This document shows positions 40,404 through 49,508 of a stretch of 64,000 nt of DNA, piece by piece (the stretch's first letter is position 1; each line of letters begins with the position of its first letter). This DNA comes from Aurantiacibacter arachoides. Lineage in GTDB: Bacteria; Pseudomonadota; Alphaproteobacteria; Sphingomonadales; Sphingomonadaceae. The stretch spans positions 496,001-560,000 of the forward strand of contig NZ_WTYH01000001.1 of the NCBI RefSeq assembly GCF_009827335.1, in the 5' to 3' direction. The notes below the pieces were generated by a model. The model searched no databases. It had not been told where the DNA came from and worked only from the letters and a program-made list of their open reading frames with translations. The translations under genes and the position numbers were made by a program.

Positions 40404-41155
40404 GCCGCTGCCTCCAGCGCAAGGGTGGCGAGCACGCTATCCTCCCGCGCGGTGACATCGCCGATCACGATCAGCGCGGGGCTGATCACGGCGTGGCGCT
40501 CCACCATGTCAGGCAGGGCGGCGAGCGGGCCGCGCAACACGCGCATTTCCGGGCGACAGGCGTTCTCGATCACCGCAAGCGGCATATCGGGCGCAAGGCC
40601 ATCGGCCATCAGCTTCTCGGCGATCTGCGCGGCGGTCTTCACCCCCATGTAGATGACGAGCGTGCGGCCCTTGCCGGCAAGCCCGGTCCAGTCCTGATCG
40701 GACAGGCCCTTGCACTGGCCGGCGACGAAGGTGAGCACGCTGGCCGCATCACGGTGGGTCAGCGCGATGCCGGCGGCTGCCGCCGCGCCGGTGGCGGCGC
40801 TGATGCCGGGTGTGACCTCGCAACGCACACCGGCGGCGCGCGCGGCTTCCAGTTCTTCTCCGCCCCGGCCGAAGACGAAGGGATCGCCGCCTTTCAGGCG
40901 CACCACGTCACGCCCGGCGAGCGCCTCTGCCACCAGCAGGGCGTTGATGTCGTCCTGCGGCATCGTGTGGTGCGACCGGCGCTTGGCGACAGAGATCAGC
41001 CGCGCATCAGGGCTGGCGAGCGCCAGGATCGCGGCGTCGACGAGGCCGTCGTGAACGATGGTGCGCGCTTCGGCGATCAGCCGGGCGGCGCGCAGGGTCA
41101 GCAGGTCGGGGTCGCCCGGCCCTGCGCCGACGAGGTGGATGGTGCCATGGTGCAT
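40400..41155 (-). CDS. cobA: Uroporphyrinogen-III C-methyltransferase
   Basis: 251 residues, SAM-dependent enzyme that makes precorrin-2, the precursor of siroheme and of vitamin B12. HLVGAGPGDPDLLTLRA at the N-terminus, VVRLKGGDPFVFGRGGEE in the middle and TPGISAATGAAAAAGI are the family blocks. In this operon it should supply siroheme to CysI. The dehydrogenase/ferrochelatase part of CysG is not fused and is not in the window. It is the first gene of the operon; 69 bp separate it from the mscS-like stop upstream. Confidence 0.94.
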   Translation of the reverse strand: MHHGTIHLVGAGPGDPDLLTLRAARLIAEARTIVHDGLVDAAILALASPDARLISVAKRRSHHTMPQDDINALLVAEALAGRDVVRLKGGDPFVFGRGGEELEAARAAGVRCEVTPGISAATGAAAAAGIALTHRDAASVLTFVAGQCKGLSDQDWTGLAGKGRTLVIYMGVKTAAQIAEKLMADGLAPDMPLAVIENACRPEMRVLRGPLAALPDMVERHAVISPALIVIGDVTAREDSVLATLALEAAA

Positions 41156-41224
41156 GACCGGCGAAATGGGCGCTGGCTGGCCAGCTCGCCAGCGAGAATG
41201 GCTAGGCCGGACCTTAGGTCAGCT

Positions 41225-42310
41225 TTAGCGTGGCGGTTCCCGCCCGCCTTCCACGCGCTGGGCGATGGCGGCCACGAGTTGCTGGAATTGCTCGTTGTCG
41301 CGCAGGTTGATGTCGCGCTGGGGGAAGGGGATCTCGATGCCGTTGTCCTTTAGCAGGTCCCACAATCGCATGAGCACGTCCGACCGCACGTTGCCCACGC
41401 CCATCTCCGGATCGGTGATCCAGCAGTGGATCGTGTAGTTGACGCTCGATTCGCCGTATTCGTTCAGCCACACGCTGGGTGCGGGATCCTCCAGCACGCG
41501 GCGGCTGGACTTCGCGGCCTCCAGCATCAACGCCAGCGCCAGCTTCTGGTCACAGGCATAGCCGATGCCCACAGGCACCTGGATGCGGACGTTGCGGCTG
41601 GAATAGGACCAGTTTTCAACCTGGTTGATCATCAGGTTTTCATTGGGGATGAGGTATTCGCGTTCGTCACGGGTGGTGATGGAAACGGCGCGGATGCCGA
41701 TCTTGCGGATCTGGCCAAACGTCTCGTTCCCCGCCTGGTCGGCGATGGCGATGACGTCGCCGGGCTTGATCGACTTGTCCATCAGCAGGATGATGCCGGC
41801 AATCAGATTGCCGAAGGTCTTTTGCAGGCCGAAACCGATGGCAAGGCCAAAGGCGCCGGAGAACACGGCAAACGCGGTCAGGTCGATGCCCAGCAGGTCG
41901 ACGCCGATCATCAGCGCCAGCGCCCAGATGCCGACCGTCAGCAGCTTCTCGACCAGCAGGCGCTGCGACACGTCCAGCCTGGTGGCGCGGCGCACGCCCA
42001 TTTTGGCGAGCCCGGTGGCGAGGCGGGCGAACAGGTAGACGCCGCCGATAACCATGATCAGGACCAGCAGGGTCCACAGCGAGAAGCGGTGATCGGCAAT
42101 GCTGAAGCCGATGGCGTCGAGCCAGTCGGTCAATTCGGCAAGGCCGGGGCTGGAGTTGTCGACCGCCTCGCGCAGCGCGTCCGCTCCGGCAACGGCTTCG
42201 GTATCGCGGCCTTCGGCACCGGGGCCGACGCCGCGGACCACCGGGGTAGGGGCGATGCCCTCGCTGGTGGCGCTGATGACGGGCGGCGCGGTTTCGGCTG
42301 TGGCGGTCAA
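41225..42310 (-). CDS. Small-conductance mechanosensitive channel (MscS family)
   Basis: About 361 residues. Three hydrophobic helices near 77-98, 117-142 and 144-172; the last is the pore helix with small residues (FSGAFGLAIGFGLQKTFGNL). The cytoplasmic beta domain starts KSIKPGDVIAI and includes IGIRAVSITTRDEREYLIPN. Such channels release solutes on osmotic downshock. No ATG fits: the best start is TTG 42310, which overlaps the metC stop (TTGA) and has GGAA upstream. It is the last gene of a sulfurtransferase - metC - mscS unit. Confidence 0.85.
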   Translation of the reverse strand: MTATAETAPPVISATSEGIAPTPVVRGVGPGAEGRDTEAVAGADALREAVDNSSPGLAELTDWLDAIGFSIADHRFSLWTLLVLIMVIGGVYLFARLATGLAKMGVRRATRLDVSQRLLVEKLLTVGIWALALMIGVDLLGIDLTAFAVFSGAFGLAIGFGLQKTFGNLIAGIILLMDKSIKPGDVIAIADQAGNETFGQIRKIGIRAVSITTRDEREYLIPNENLMINQVENWSYSSRNVRIQVPVGIGYACDQKLALALMLEAAKSSRRVLEDPAPSVWLNEYGESSVNYTIHCWITDPEMGVGNVRSDVLMRLWDLLKDNGIEIPFPQRDINLRDNEQFQQLVAAIAQRVEGGREPPR

Positions 42311-43521
42311 AGGTGTTCCATCGCGGAGAATCCGCGTTCCAGATCGCGGATGAGATCGTCGGGATCCTCTAGCCCGATAGCCAGGCGAACGCCAAGCCCG
42401 CTGCCCCGTTCGATCGTCGCCGGCCACGCGCCATGATCGCGGATCCGCGCCGGGTCGACGGGAATGGCCAGGCTTTCGAACCCGCCCCAGCTGTAGCCGA
42501 TGCCGAACAGGTCGAGCGCGTCGACCAGCCGCGCACGCGCCGCGACGTCGGCATCGGCGAGGACAAAGGTGAACAGGCCGCAGCCGCCGGTAAAGTCGCG
42601 CCGCCAGGTCTCGTGGCCCGGAGCGCCGGGAAGCATGGGGCACAGCACGGCGGACACTTCCTCTCGGCCAGCAAGCCAGCGGGCGACCTGCAGCGCACTG
42701 GCCGTGGTTCGTTCCAGTCGCACGCCCATCGTTCGCAAACCGCGAAGGGCGAGGGCGGCATCGTCGGGAGAGACGACCTGCCCCATGGACTGCGCAGTCT
42801 GGCGCACACGGTCCAGCAGCGGGCGCCTCGCGGCAACGCTGCCCATCATCAGGTCCGAATGGCCGCCGACGTGCTTGGTCAGGCTCATCACCGAGATGTC
42901 GCAACCCCGTTCCAGCGCCGGAAAGCCGAGTGGCGAGGCCCAGGTGTTGTCGATCACCGCAATCACGCCCCGCTCGCGGGCAATGGCGGTAAGCGCGGGC
43001 ACGTCGCACACCTCTATCGTCAGGCTGCCGGGGTTTTCCAGCATGACGACTTTCGTGGCATCACCGATGGCAGCGGCCAGCGTATCGGGGCGTATGGGAT
43101 CAAAGGTGCGCGTGGTAACGCCCATCCGCTGGAGCATCCCGAAGGCGAGGCTGCGCGTGGGCTCGTAGGCGTTGTCCGTCAGCAGCAGCTCGTCGCCCGG
43201 CGAAAGCAGCGCGAGCAAGGTCGTGGCGATGGCGGCGACACCGCTGGGAAACAGCTCCGTGCCGTCGGCACCGGGTTCGATCGCGGTCAGCGCGTCCGCC
43301 AGCGCCCATTGCGTCGGCCCGCCCCGACGGCCGTAGTAGAAATGTCCGTCGGCGTTGGGGCGGCCGTGCGCCAGGTCGGCCATGTCCTCGTAAAGATGCG
43401 TGCTGCCGCGCCACACGGGCGGATTGACCATGCCGCCGGGCTGGCCGCCGAGGCTGGTCCACGCCTTGCGCCGCCCGGCCTCGACAAGCCGGGTGGCCTG
43501 GTCGTGGTCCCTGTCGCTCAT
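42307..43521 (-). CDS. metC: Cystathionine beta-lyase (Cys/Met metabolism PLP enzyme)
   Basis: 404 residues. Lys216 in [11 protein letters not shown] is the PLP lysine; [10 protein letters not shown] is the conserved PLP-binding Asp region; [12 protein letters not shown] is the substrate/phosphate loop from the neighbouring subunit. The sequence pattern fits the MetC type that converts cystathionine to homocysteine, although cystathionine gamma-synthase cannot be excluded. It overlaps the upstream sulfurtransferase by 4 bp and the downstream mscS-like gene by 4 bp. Confidence 0.88.
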   Translation of the reverse strand: MSDRDHDQATRLVEAGRRKAWTSLGGQPGGMVNPPVWRGSTHLYEDMADLAHGRPNADGHFYYGRRGGPTQWALADALTAIEPGADGTELFPSGVAAIATTLLALLSPGDELLLTDNAYEPTRSLAFGMLQRMGVTTRTFDPIRPDTLAAAIGDATKVVMLENPGSLTIEVCDVPALTAIARERGVIAVIDNTWASPLGFPALERGCDISVMSLTKHVGGHSDLMMGSVAARRPLLDRVRQTAQSMGQVVSPDDAALALRGLRTMGVRLERTTASALQVARWLAGREEVSAVLCPMLPGAPGHETWRRDFTGGCGLFTFVLADADVAARARLVDALDLFGIGYSWGGFESLAIPVDPARIRDHGAWPATIERGSGLGVRLAIGLEDPDDLIRDLERGFSAMEHL

Positions 43522-44357
43522 GCGGCAGGCCCGGTGGCGACGGGCATCGCGGGGTCCGCGCCCCAGTCGCTCCAGCTGCCGTCATACAGCGCGGCATCCT
43601 TGCCGATCAGGTGCAGGGCGAACAGCAGCACCGACGCCGTCACCCCGCTGCCGCAGGTGGCGACCACAGGCCGGTCGAGATCGATGCCGGCCCCTGCAAA
43701 GGCTGCGCGGATCCCCGCTTCGTCCTTGAACGTGCCATCGGCGTTCAAAACCTCGCCAAAGGGCAGGTTGCGCGAATTGGGGATGTGGCCGCTGGGCATG
43801 TTGGGCCGGATGTCGGGTTCGTCACCGCGAAAGCGCGGGGCGTCGCGCGCGTCGACGACCTGCTCTGCGCGGCTGTCGATATTGGCGAGCATTTCAGTCT
43901 TGAAGCGGATCGTGCCCGTGCCGCCCCGGCTGGCGAAGGGGCTGGCCTCTACTTCCACCGCGCCGTGCTGCGTCGGCCGCCCCTCGGCGCGCCATCTTGC
44001 CATCCCGCCGTCGAGCACGGCTGCCTCCACCCCGAACAGGCGCAGCAGGAACCACGCCCTGGCGGCGGTGCGCATCGCGCTGTCATCGTAGAGCACCACG
44101 CGCTGCTGACCGGTGACGCCCAGGGCCGCCATCCGGGCAGCGAACTGCGCGCGGGTGGGCGGGGCGGCGGGGACAGGGTTGTCCGGATCGGTCAGCGTCT
44201 TGAGATCGAGGAACCGCGCCCCCGGAATGTGCGCCGCGGCGAACTCCCCAGCCGCATCCCGCCCTGCCGCCGGCAGATGGGCCGAGGCGTCGAGCACCAC
44301 GAGGCCGGGCGATCCGAGCGCATCCGCAAGCCATTGGGTCGAGACGAGACTTTCCAT
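43518..44357 (-). CDS. sseA: 3-mercaptopyruvate / thiosulfate sulfurtransferase
   Basis: 279 residues, two rhodanese domains. The active site is Cys235 in CGSGVTAS, the loop sequence typical of 3-mercaptopyruvate sulfurtransferase rather than of thiosulfate sulfurtransferase. The N-terminal domain ([12 protein letters not shown]) is catalytically silent, as usual. ATG 44357 is chosen because the family normally starts a few residues before [10 protein letters not shown]; two in-frame ATGs lie at 44384 and 44414. It heads a three-gene operon with metC and the channel, and is divergent from queF with 99 bp between starts. Confidence 0.9.
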   Translation of the reverse strand: MESLVSTQWLADALGSPGLVVLDASAHLPAAGRDAAGEFAAAHIPGARFLDLKTLTDPDNPVPAAPPTRAQFAARMAALGVTGQQRVVLYDDSAMRTAARAWFLLRLFGVEAAVLDGGMARWRAEGRPTQHGAVEVEASPFASRGGTGTIRFKTEMLANIDSRAEQVVDARDAPRFRGDEPDIRPNMPSGHIPNSRNLPFGEVLNADGTFKDEAGIRAAFAGAGIDLDRPVVATCGSGVTASVLLFALHLIGKDAALYDGSWSDWGADPAMPVATGPAA

Positions 44358-44456
44358 CCGCCCCCGCCTAGCGCGCAGGTCCATCCGCGTAAATCCCGCG
44401 CACGCCGCCCGCATGGCGCTTGCGGCACGCTTCGCTTCGCGCCATCAGGCGGGCCC

Positions 44457-44924
44457 ATGGACGACCAGACGAATCCGCCCGCGCCGCTGCACCTTGGCCA
44501 AGCCAGTGCGCTGCCCGCCTCGCCCGCAGAGGCCGTGCTCGACTACGTGCCCAATCCGCGCGCGGGCACGCTGTATCTGGTGCGCTTCGCCGCGCCGGAA
44601 TTCACCAGCCTGTGCCCCGTCACCGGCCAGCCCGATTTCGCCCATATCGTGATCGACTACGCCCCCGGCGATACGATCGTGGAGAGCAAGAGCCTCAAGC
44701 TCTACCTCGGCAGTTTCCGCAATCACTGCGGTTTTCACGAGGATGTGACCGTGGGCATCGGTCAGCGCCTGTTTGATGAGATGGCCCCGCGCTGGCTGGG
44801 GATCGGTGGCTACTGGTATCCCCGCGGCGGTATTCCCATCGACGTGTTCTGGCAGAGCGACGCGCCGCCCGCCGGCCTGTGGGTTCCGGAACAGGGCGTC
44901 GCCCCCTATCGCGGGCGCGGCTGA
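44457..44924 (+). CDS. queF: NADPH-dependent 7-cyano-7-deazaguanine reductase
   Basis: 155 residues, unimodular QueF that reduces preQ0 to preQ1 in queuosine synthesis. Cys53 in [11 protein letters not shown] is the catalytic cysteine (thioimide), Asp60 follows it, and E76-SKSLKLYL is the QueF signature. The C-terminus contains [13 protein letters not shown] long open frame extends from 43611 through the sulfurtransferase but ATG 44457 gives the family length. Other queuosine genes are not in the window. Confidence 0.95.
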   Translation: MDDQTNPPAPLHLGQASALPASPAEAVLDYVPNPRAGTLYLVRFAAPEFTSLCPVTGQPDFAHIVIDYAPGDTIVESKSLKLYLGSFRNHCGFHEDVTVGIGQRLFDEMAPRWLGIGGYWYPRGGIPIDVFWQSDAPPAGLWVPEQGVAPYRGRG

Positions 44925-44985
44925 CTTGCGCGCATTGGCGGCAGGCCCTAGGGCGCGCCAGACTTCCCGAAGGGACTGAAGACTT

Positions 44986-46311
44986 ATGCGTATCGTGATG
45001 ATCGGGACGGGTTATGTGGGCCTTGTGTCCGGTGCGTGCTTTTCCGATTTCGGCCACACCGTCACCTGCGTCGACAAGGATCGCAGCAAGATCGACGCGC
45101 TGCTGAACGGCGAGATCCCGATCTTCGAGCCGGGACTTGATGAACTCGTGGCCAAGAACGTCGCCGCGGGGCGGCTGAGCTTCACGCTGAACCTTGCCGA
45201 GGCGCTGCCCGATGCCGATGCGGTTTTCATCGCCGTCGGCACCCCCACGCGCCGGGGTGACGGCCATGCGGACCTCACCTACGTCTATGCCGCCGCAGAG
45301 GAAATGGCCCCGCTGCTGCGCGAAGGCGCAGTGGTGGTCGACAAGTCGACGGTGCCCGTGGGCACGGGTGACGAGGTGGAAAAGATCATCGCGCGCACTG
45401 CGCCCGACCTGAAGTTCTCGGTGGCCAGCAATCCCGAATTCCTGCGCGAGGGCGCGGCGATCGACGATTTCGCCCGGCCGGACCGCATCGTGGTCGGCGT
45501 GAATGATGCCCACGCGGAAGAGGTGATGGAGGCGATCTACCGCCCGCTCACCAGCAACGGCGCGCCGCTCATCGTGATGAGCCGCCGCGCGGCGGAACTT
45601 ACCAAGTATGCCGCCAACGCCTTTCTCGCGACCAAGATCAGCTTCATCAACGAGATGGCGGACCTGTGCGAAAAGGTCGGCGCGGACGTGCGCGACGTGG
45701 CCCACGGCATCGGCACGGACAGCCGCATCGGCGGCCGGTTCCTGCAGCCGGGCCCCGGCTACGGCGGATCGTGCTTTCCCAAGGATACGCTGGCGCTGTT
45801 GAAGACCGCCGAATTGTTCGATACCCGCGTCTCGATCGTCGAGGCGGTGGTGGAATCCAACGACCGGCGCAAGGCGGCGATGGGCGAAAAGGTCATCGCT
45901 GCGCTGGGCGGTGGATCGGCAGGGGATCTTTCGGGCAAGACCGTTGCTGTGCTCGGCCTCACCTTCAAGGCCGATACCGACGACATGCGCGATTCACCGG
46001 CCATCGACATCGTGCGGGCGCTTACCGCCCGGGGCATCACGGTGCGGGCCTACGATCCGGAAGGCATGGAGCAGGCCCAGAAGCACGAAGGACTGGGCGC
46101 CGACGACCTCACCTATTGCTCGACCGCGTACGAGGCGATGGAGGGCGCCCACGCGATGGTGATCGTCACCGAGTGGAAGCCGTTCCGCGCCCTCGATCTC
46201 GACCGCGCCAAGGAAGCACTCGCCGCGCCGGTGCTGGTGGACCTGCGCAACCTCTACAGCCGCAAGGACGTGGAAGACCACGGTTTCACCTACGTGGCCG
46301 TGGGCAGGTAA
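44986..46311 (+). CDS. ugd: UDP-glucose 6-dehydrogenase
   Basis: 441 residues, NAD-dependent four-electron oxidation of UDP-glucose to UDP-glucuronate. The dinucleotide loop is MIGTGYVGLVSGACF, Cys263 in YGGSCFPKD is the catalytic nucleophile, and Lys207 in ELTKYAANAF is the usual second catalytic residue. GDP-mannose dehydrogenases share these motifs, but the length and the region around residue 250 fit Ugd better. In sphingomonads UDP-glucuronate feeds the glucuronosyl ceramides that replace lipopolysaccharide (known for the group; relevance here is inference). Confidence 0.92.
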   Translation: MRIVMIGTGYVGLVSGACFSDFGHTVTCVDKDRSKIDALLNGEIPIFEPGLDELVAKNVAAGRLSFTLNLAEALPDADAVFIAVGTPTRRGDGHADLTYVYAAAEEMAPLLREGAVVVDKSTVPVGTGDEVEKIIARTAPDLKFSVASNPEFLREGAAIDDFARPDRIVVGVNDAHAEEVMEAIYRPLTSNGAPLIVMSRRAAELTKYAANAFLATKISFINEMADLCEKVGADVRDVAHGIGTDSRIGGRFLQPGPGYGGSCFPKDTLALLKTAELFDTRVSIVEAVVESNDRRKAAMGEKVIAALGGGSAGDLSGKTVAVLGLTFKADTDDMRDSPAIDIVRALTARGITVRAYDPEGMEQAQKHEGLGADDLTYCSTAYEAMEGAHAMVIVTEWKPFRALDLDRAKEALAAPVLVDLRNLYSRKDVEDHGFTYVAVGR

Positions 46312-46347
46312 GGCAGCGACCGTTCGGATTCTCGGCGCAAAGCGAAA

Positions 46348-46423
<76 letters not shown>

Positions 46424-46472
46424 GCGCCTGGGCGCAGGCCCATAGGGCGAAAGGCGCGGGCTAGTCCAGCCC

Positions 46473-47180
46473 TTACTTCCTGACCCGCCATTCGCGCCTG
46501 TAGGCGCTTTCGGAATGATACTTGCGGTGCCGCGCATCGGCTTGTTCGATCAGTTCATCCGACTGTGATGCGCGCGCGGTATGGGTCTTGATGAGCGCAT
46601 CCCGGGGCATGGGAATGACCTGCGCGATCGGTGTGCCCGCGGGAAGGATGTGATCTCCGGTCTCACCCGTCCAAAGGAAGGGAAAGTTGATGGTGGTGGC
46701 GAAATTGTCGCAATCGACCATGCCGGAAAAGCAGGTGAACGGCAGATCCGGCCGGTTGAGCGGCGGGGTGAACAGAACCGAATAGCCGAGCGGGACCTTC
46801 ACCCGCCAAGGGTTGATGAACTTCAGCGGCATGGAATGCTGGAACGGCGGTTCTGGCGCGCCAATCTGGGCCGGATGGTGCTGTTCGATTGGCTGGAAAG
46901 TGCACTCGGGCGTCCATCCGAATTGCAGAGAGACGCGGTCCTCCGGCACGCGCACGCTGACGTCCCATGGCAAGGGGATGACGTAACCCAGCGCAAAGGC
47001 GTCGGTCACCGGCAGGCATGCCTTGACCGTCAGCCCGGGCATCCCTTGCGCATCGGGCACGCCCATCTCACGGTCCAGCCGCCTGAACCAATCGGGAGCG
47101 AAGCGAATGGCGCGCTCTGGCTGGGGGATCCGCCCTTCCAGGTCAGGATCGCAGAGGAATTCGATCAAGCCATCGTCCAT
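46473..47180 (-). CDS. DUF6065-like protein
   Basis: 235 residues, soluble, no signal peptide. Conserved-looking stretches are KFINPWRVKVPLGYSVLFT, LNRPDLPFTCFSGMVD and INFPFLW. From memory these fit the DUF6065 group, whose function is unknown; this assignment is tentative. GGAG lies 8 bases before the ATG. It is 30 bp downstream of the RNase H-like gene and in line with rarA, so the three may form one transcript. A jelly-roll or cupin-like beta fold is suggested by the strand pattern. Confidence 0.65.
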   Translation of the reverse strand: MDDGLIEFLCDPDLEGRIPQPERAIRFAPDWFRRLDREMGVPDAQGMPGLTVKACLPVTDAFALGYVIPLPWDVSVRVPEDRVSLQFGWTPECTFQPIEQHHPAQIGAPEPPFQHSMPLKFINPWRVKVPLGYSVLFTPPLNRPDLPFTCFSGMVDCDNFATTINFPFLWTGETGDHILPAGTPIAQVIPMPRDALIKTHTARASQSDELIEQADARHRKYHSESAYRREWRVRK

Positions 47181-47210
47181 TGTCGCATCTCCCAGTCGGG
47201 CCGATGTGCG

Positions 47211-48098
47211 CTATGCCACGCCGAAGGTCCAGCCCTCGGTGCGGGCGATCTCGGGGGTTAGCCCGGCTGGCAACCACATAGCCGGATCGTGCGCCGCCAC
47301 GCGCAGCCATGCGGCGGTGAGGAGGGCGTCGGAGGCGTGATCGTCGATCGCGCCGTCGCCGGCCACCGGAGGACTGCCGAGATTGGCGAGGGCAGCGTTT
47401 AGCTCCGCAAAGTCGCGCATCTTGCTGCGCGAGGCCGTGCGCCCGGCGGCGATGGCGGCGATGGTGGTGTAGATCTCCACCACGACCGACCCTTCGCCGG
47501 GCAGGGGATCGATCGGCCAGACCGGCACCCTGCCGCCCAGCCGGTGGAGAACGCGCATCCCTGTCAGGCTGGACTTGCCGACCTGTGCCGCGCCCACGAG
47601 GTTGAAGTTCGAATAGGGCTTGCAGCCGATCGCTTCCTGCGCCCGTTCGGTAACGCGAAACCGGCCCCGGCCTCCTGTCTGCCCCTCGGGAGCGAACCGT
47701 GCGCCCTCGCGCGCGCCGTGACGGCGGAAATACGCCGATGCCTGGGGGTGGTCGACGAACCCTCCGGCGCAAAGATGATCGTCCTCTGCGCACATTTCGT
47801 CGACCAGCGACCAAAGCGCACGCGCGTCGGGCGGACTCTGGTCCCAGTCGGGGAAGTAGGCGCCGCGATCCGCGAACGGCAGCGCGATGCCGAGATCGAG
47901 GCCGACGAGGGAATTTGCGGGCAGGCCATCCGTTAGCACCTCCAGTATCTCCGCGCGCGACCAGCCCCGTTGGCGCCGCACCAGCACCGGCGGGCCGCCG
48001 GCGGCATCGGCCACGGCCATGGCAATCGCCTTGTGCCGCGCTCCTCGCGCCCCGGACCAGTCGATGGCGATGAAATGCGCGAAGTCGCGCACGCTCAT
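47211..48098 (-). CDS. RNase H-like (DUF429-type) protein
   Basis: 295 residues. The pattern AIDWSGA near the N-terminus, LVGLDLGIALPF, VVVEIYTTIAA and HASDALLTAAWLR near the C-terminus gives the spaced acidic residues of an RNase H-like fold, as in DUF429 proteins. Nuclease activity has not been shown for that family as far as I know. ATG 48098 overlaps the rarA stop (ATGA). Linkage to the recombination ATPase RarA makes a nucleic-acid function attractive, but this is inference. Confidence 0.68.
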   Translation of the reverse strand: MSVRDFAHFIAIDWSGARGARHKAIAMAVADAAGGPPVLVRRQRGWSRAEILEVLTDGLPANSLVGLDLGIALPFADRGAYFPDWDQSPPDARALWSLVDEMCAEDDHLCAGGFVDHPQASAYFRRHGAREGARFAPEGQTGGRGRFRVTERAQEAIGCKPYSNFNLVGAAQVGKSSLTGMRVLHRLGGRVPVWPIDPLPGEGSVVVEIYTTIAAIAAGRTASRSKMRDFAELNAALANLGSPPVAGDGAIDDHASDALLTAAWLRVAAHDPAMWLPAGLTPEIARTEGWTFGVA

Positions 48099-49411
48099 CC
48101 CCGTTCCCCGCGCAGGCGGTTCCAGTAGTCCAGCCGCTCGCGCACCTTGCGCTCGAACCCGCGGTCGACCGGCTGGTAGAAATCCTGCGGCTGCATCTCT
48201 TGCGGCCAGTAATTGTCGCCGGAAAAGCCCTCGTCCGCATCGTGGTCGTAGCTGTAGCCCGCGCCGTAACCGACCTGCTTCATCAGCTTGGTCGGGGCGT
48301 TGACGATGTTCATCGGCGGCATCAGGCTGCCGGTTTCGCGCGCGCTTTTCCACGCCGCCTTCTGCGCCTTGTAGACAGCGTTCGATTTGGGCGCGGTGGC
48401 GAGGTAGACACAGGCCTGCGCCAATGCCAGTTCACCCTCGGGGCTGCCCAGGAACTGGTAGGCGTCCTTTGCCGCCACGCACTGGGTCAGTGCGCCGGGA
48501 TCGGCCATGCCGATATCCTCCACCGCCATGCGGATCAGCCGCCGGGCAAGGAACAGCGGCTCCTCCCCCGCGGTCAGCATCCGCGCGAGGTAATACAGCG
48601 CGGCCTGCGGATCCGATCCGCGCACCGATTTGTGCAGCGCGGAGATGAGGTTGTAATGCCCCTCGCGGTCCTTGTCGTAAACGGCAACTCGGCGCTGGAG
48701 GAACTGCCCGAGCGCGGCGGGATCGAGCGGTTTTGCGATCTTTGCGGCATACAGCGTTTCCGCCTGGTTGAGCAGGAACCGCCCGTCGCCATCGGCACTG
48801 GCGATCAGCGCCTCGCGCGCGGCAGGGGTGAGGGGGAGGGCGCCTTCCAGCGCCTCTGCCCGGTCCAGCAGGCGGCCCAGTGCCGCCGCGTCCAGTCGGT
48901 GGAGGATCAGCACCTGCGCCCGGCTGAGCAGCGCGGCGTTGAGTTCGAAGCTGGGGTTTTCCGTCGTGGCGCCAACCAGCGTCACGGTGCCCCGTTCGAC
49001 GAAAGGCAGGAAGCCGTCCTGCTGGGCGCGATTGAAGCGGTGGATCTCGTCCACGAACAGCAGAGTGCGCTGCCCTGCCTTCTTTGCGGTATCGGCGGCA
49101 GCAAAGGCCTTCTTGAGGTCGGCCACGCCGCTGAACACCGCGCTCACCGCCTCGTATCGCATGTCCACCGCGTCGGCCAGCAGGCGGGCGATGCTGGTTT
49201 TGCCGGTTCCGGGCGGCCCCCACAGGACCAGGCTGGACAGCCGCCCCGCCGCCACCATGCGCCCGATTGCGCCTTCCGGCCCGGTGATATGTTCCTGCCC
49301 GATGACTTCGGCCAGGTTGCGGGGACGCAGGCGATCGGCGAGCGGAGCATCCTCGCCGGGCTCGTCATGTGGGCGCGGTGCCGGTGTATCGTCGGGAAAA
49401 AGATCATCCAT
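48095..49411 (-). CDS. rarA: Replication-associated recombination protein RarA (MgsA)
   Basis: 438 residues, clamp-loader-like AAA+ ATPase that acts at stalled replication forks. Walker A GPPGTGKT is at 65-72, Walker B with the sensor is LLFVDEIHRFNRAQQDG, and GATTENPSFE is sensor 1. The C-terminal MgsA domain is recognised by YYLARMLTAGEEPLFLARR and the tail by NYWPQEMQPQDFY. Length matches E. coli RarA (447). It is first in a three-gene minus-strand unit and divergent from the PadR regulator (97 bp between starts). Confidence 0.96.
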   Translation of the reverse strand: MDDLFPDDTPAPRPHDEPGEDAPLADRLRPRNLAEVIGQEHITGPEGAIGRMVAAGRLSSLVLWGPPGTGKTSIARLLADAVDMRYEAVSAVFSGVADLKKAFAAADTAKKAGQRTLLFVDEIHRFNRAQQDGFLPFVERGTVTLVGATTENPSFELNAALLSRAQVLILHRLDAAALGRLLDRAEALEGALPLTPAAREALIASADGDGRFLLNQAETLYAAKIAKPLDPAALGQFLQRRVAVYDKDREGHYNLISALHKSVRGSDPQAALYYLARMLTAGEEPLFLARRLIRMAVEDIGMADPGALTQCVAAKDAYQFLGSPEGELALAQACVYLATAPKSNAVYKAQKAAWKSARETGSLMPPMNIVNAPTKLMKQVGYGAGYSYDHDADEGFSGDNYWPQEMQPQDFYQPVDRGFERKVRERLDYWNRLRGERG

Positions 49412-49467
49412 CGCCCCCCAACGTAGGGACGCGAAAAAAGTTTGCGCCGATCTTGCGAAGATAGGTC

Positions 49468-49481
49468 TAAGATATATCTTA
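49468..49481. promoter_or_regulatory. 14-bp perfect palindrome, candidate PadR operator
   Basis: TAAGATATATCTTA is a perfect inverted repeat 28 to 41 bases before the PadR start, and it stands out as AT-rich in a GC-rich region. A TTGCGA 9 bases upstream could be a -35 box, so the palindrome would cover the -10 region. PadR proteins usually bind dyad sites in their own promoter. Autoregulation is therefore likely; control of the divergent rarA unit is possible. Confidence 0.5.
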
Positions 49482-49508
49482 AGGTTGGGACTTGCTTAGG
49501 AACGTATC

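Noticed and set aside
43611..44456. N-terminal extension of queF by 282 codons
   Set aside because: It is antisense to the sulfurtransferase gene; QueF starts at 44457.
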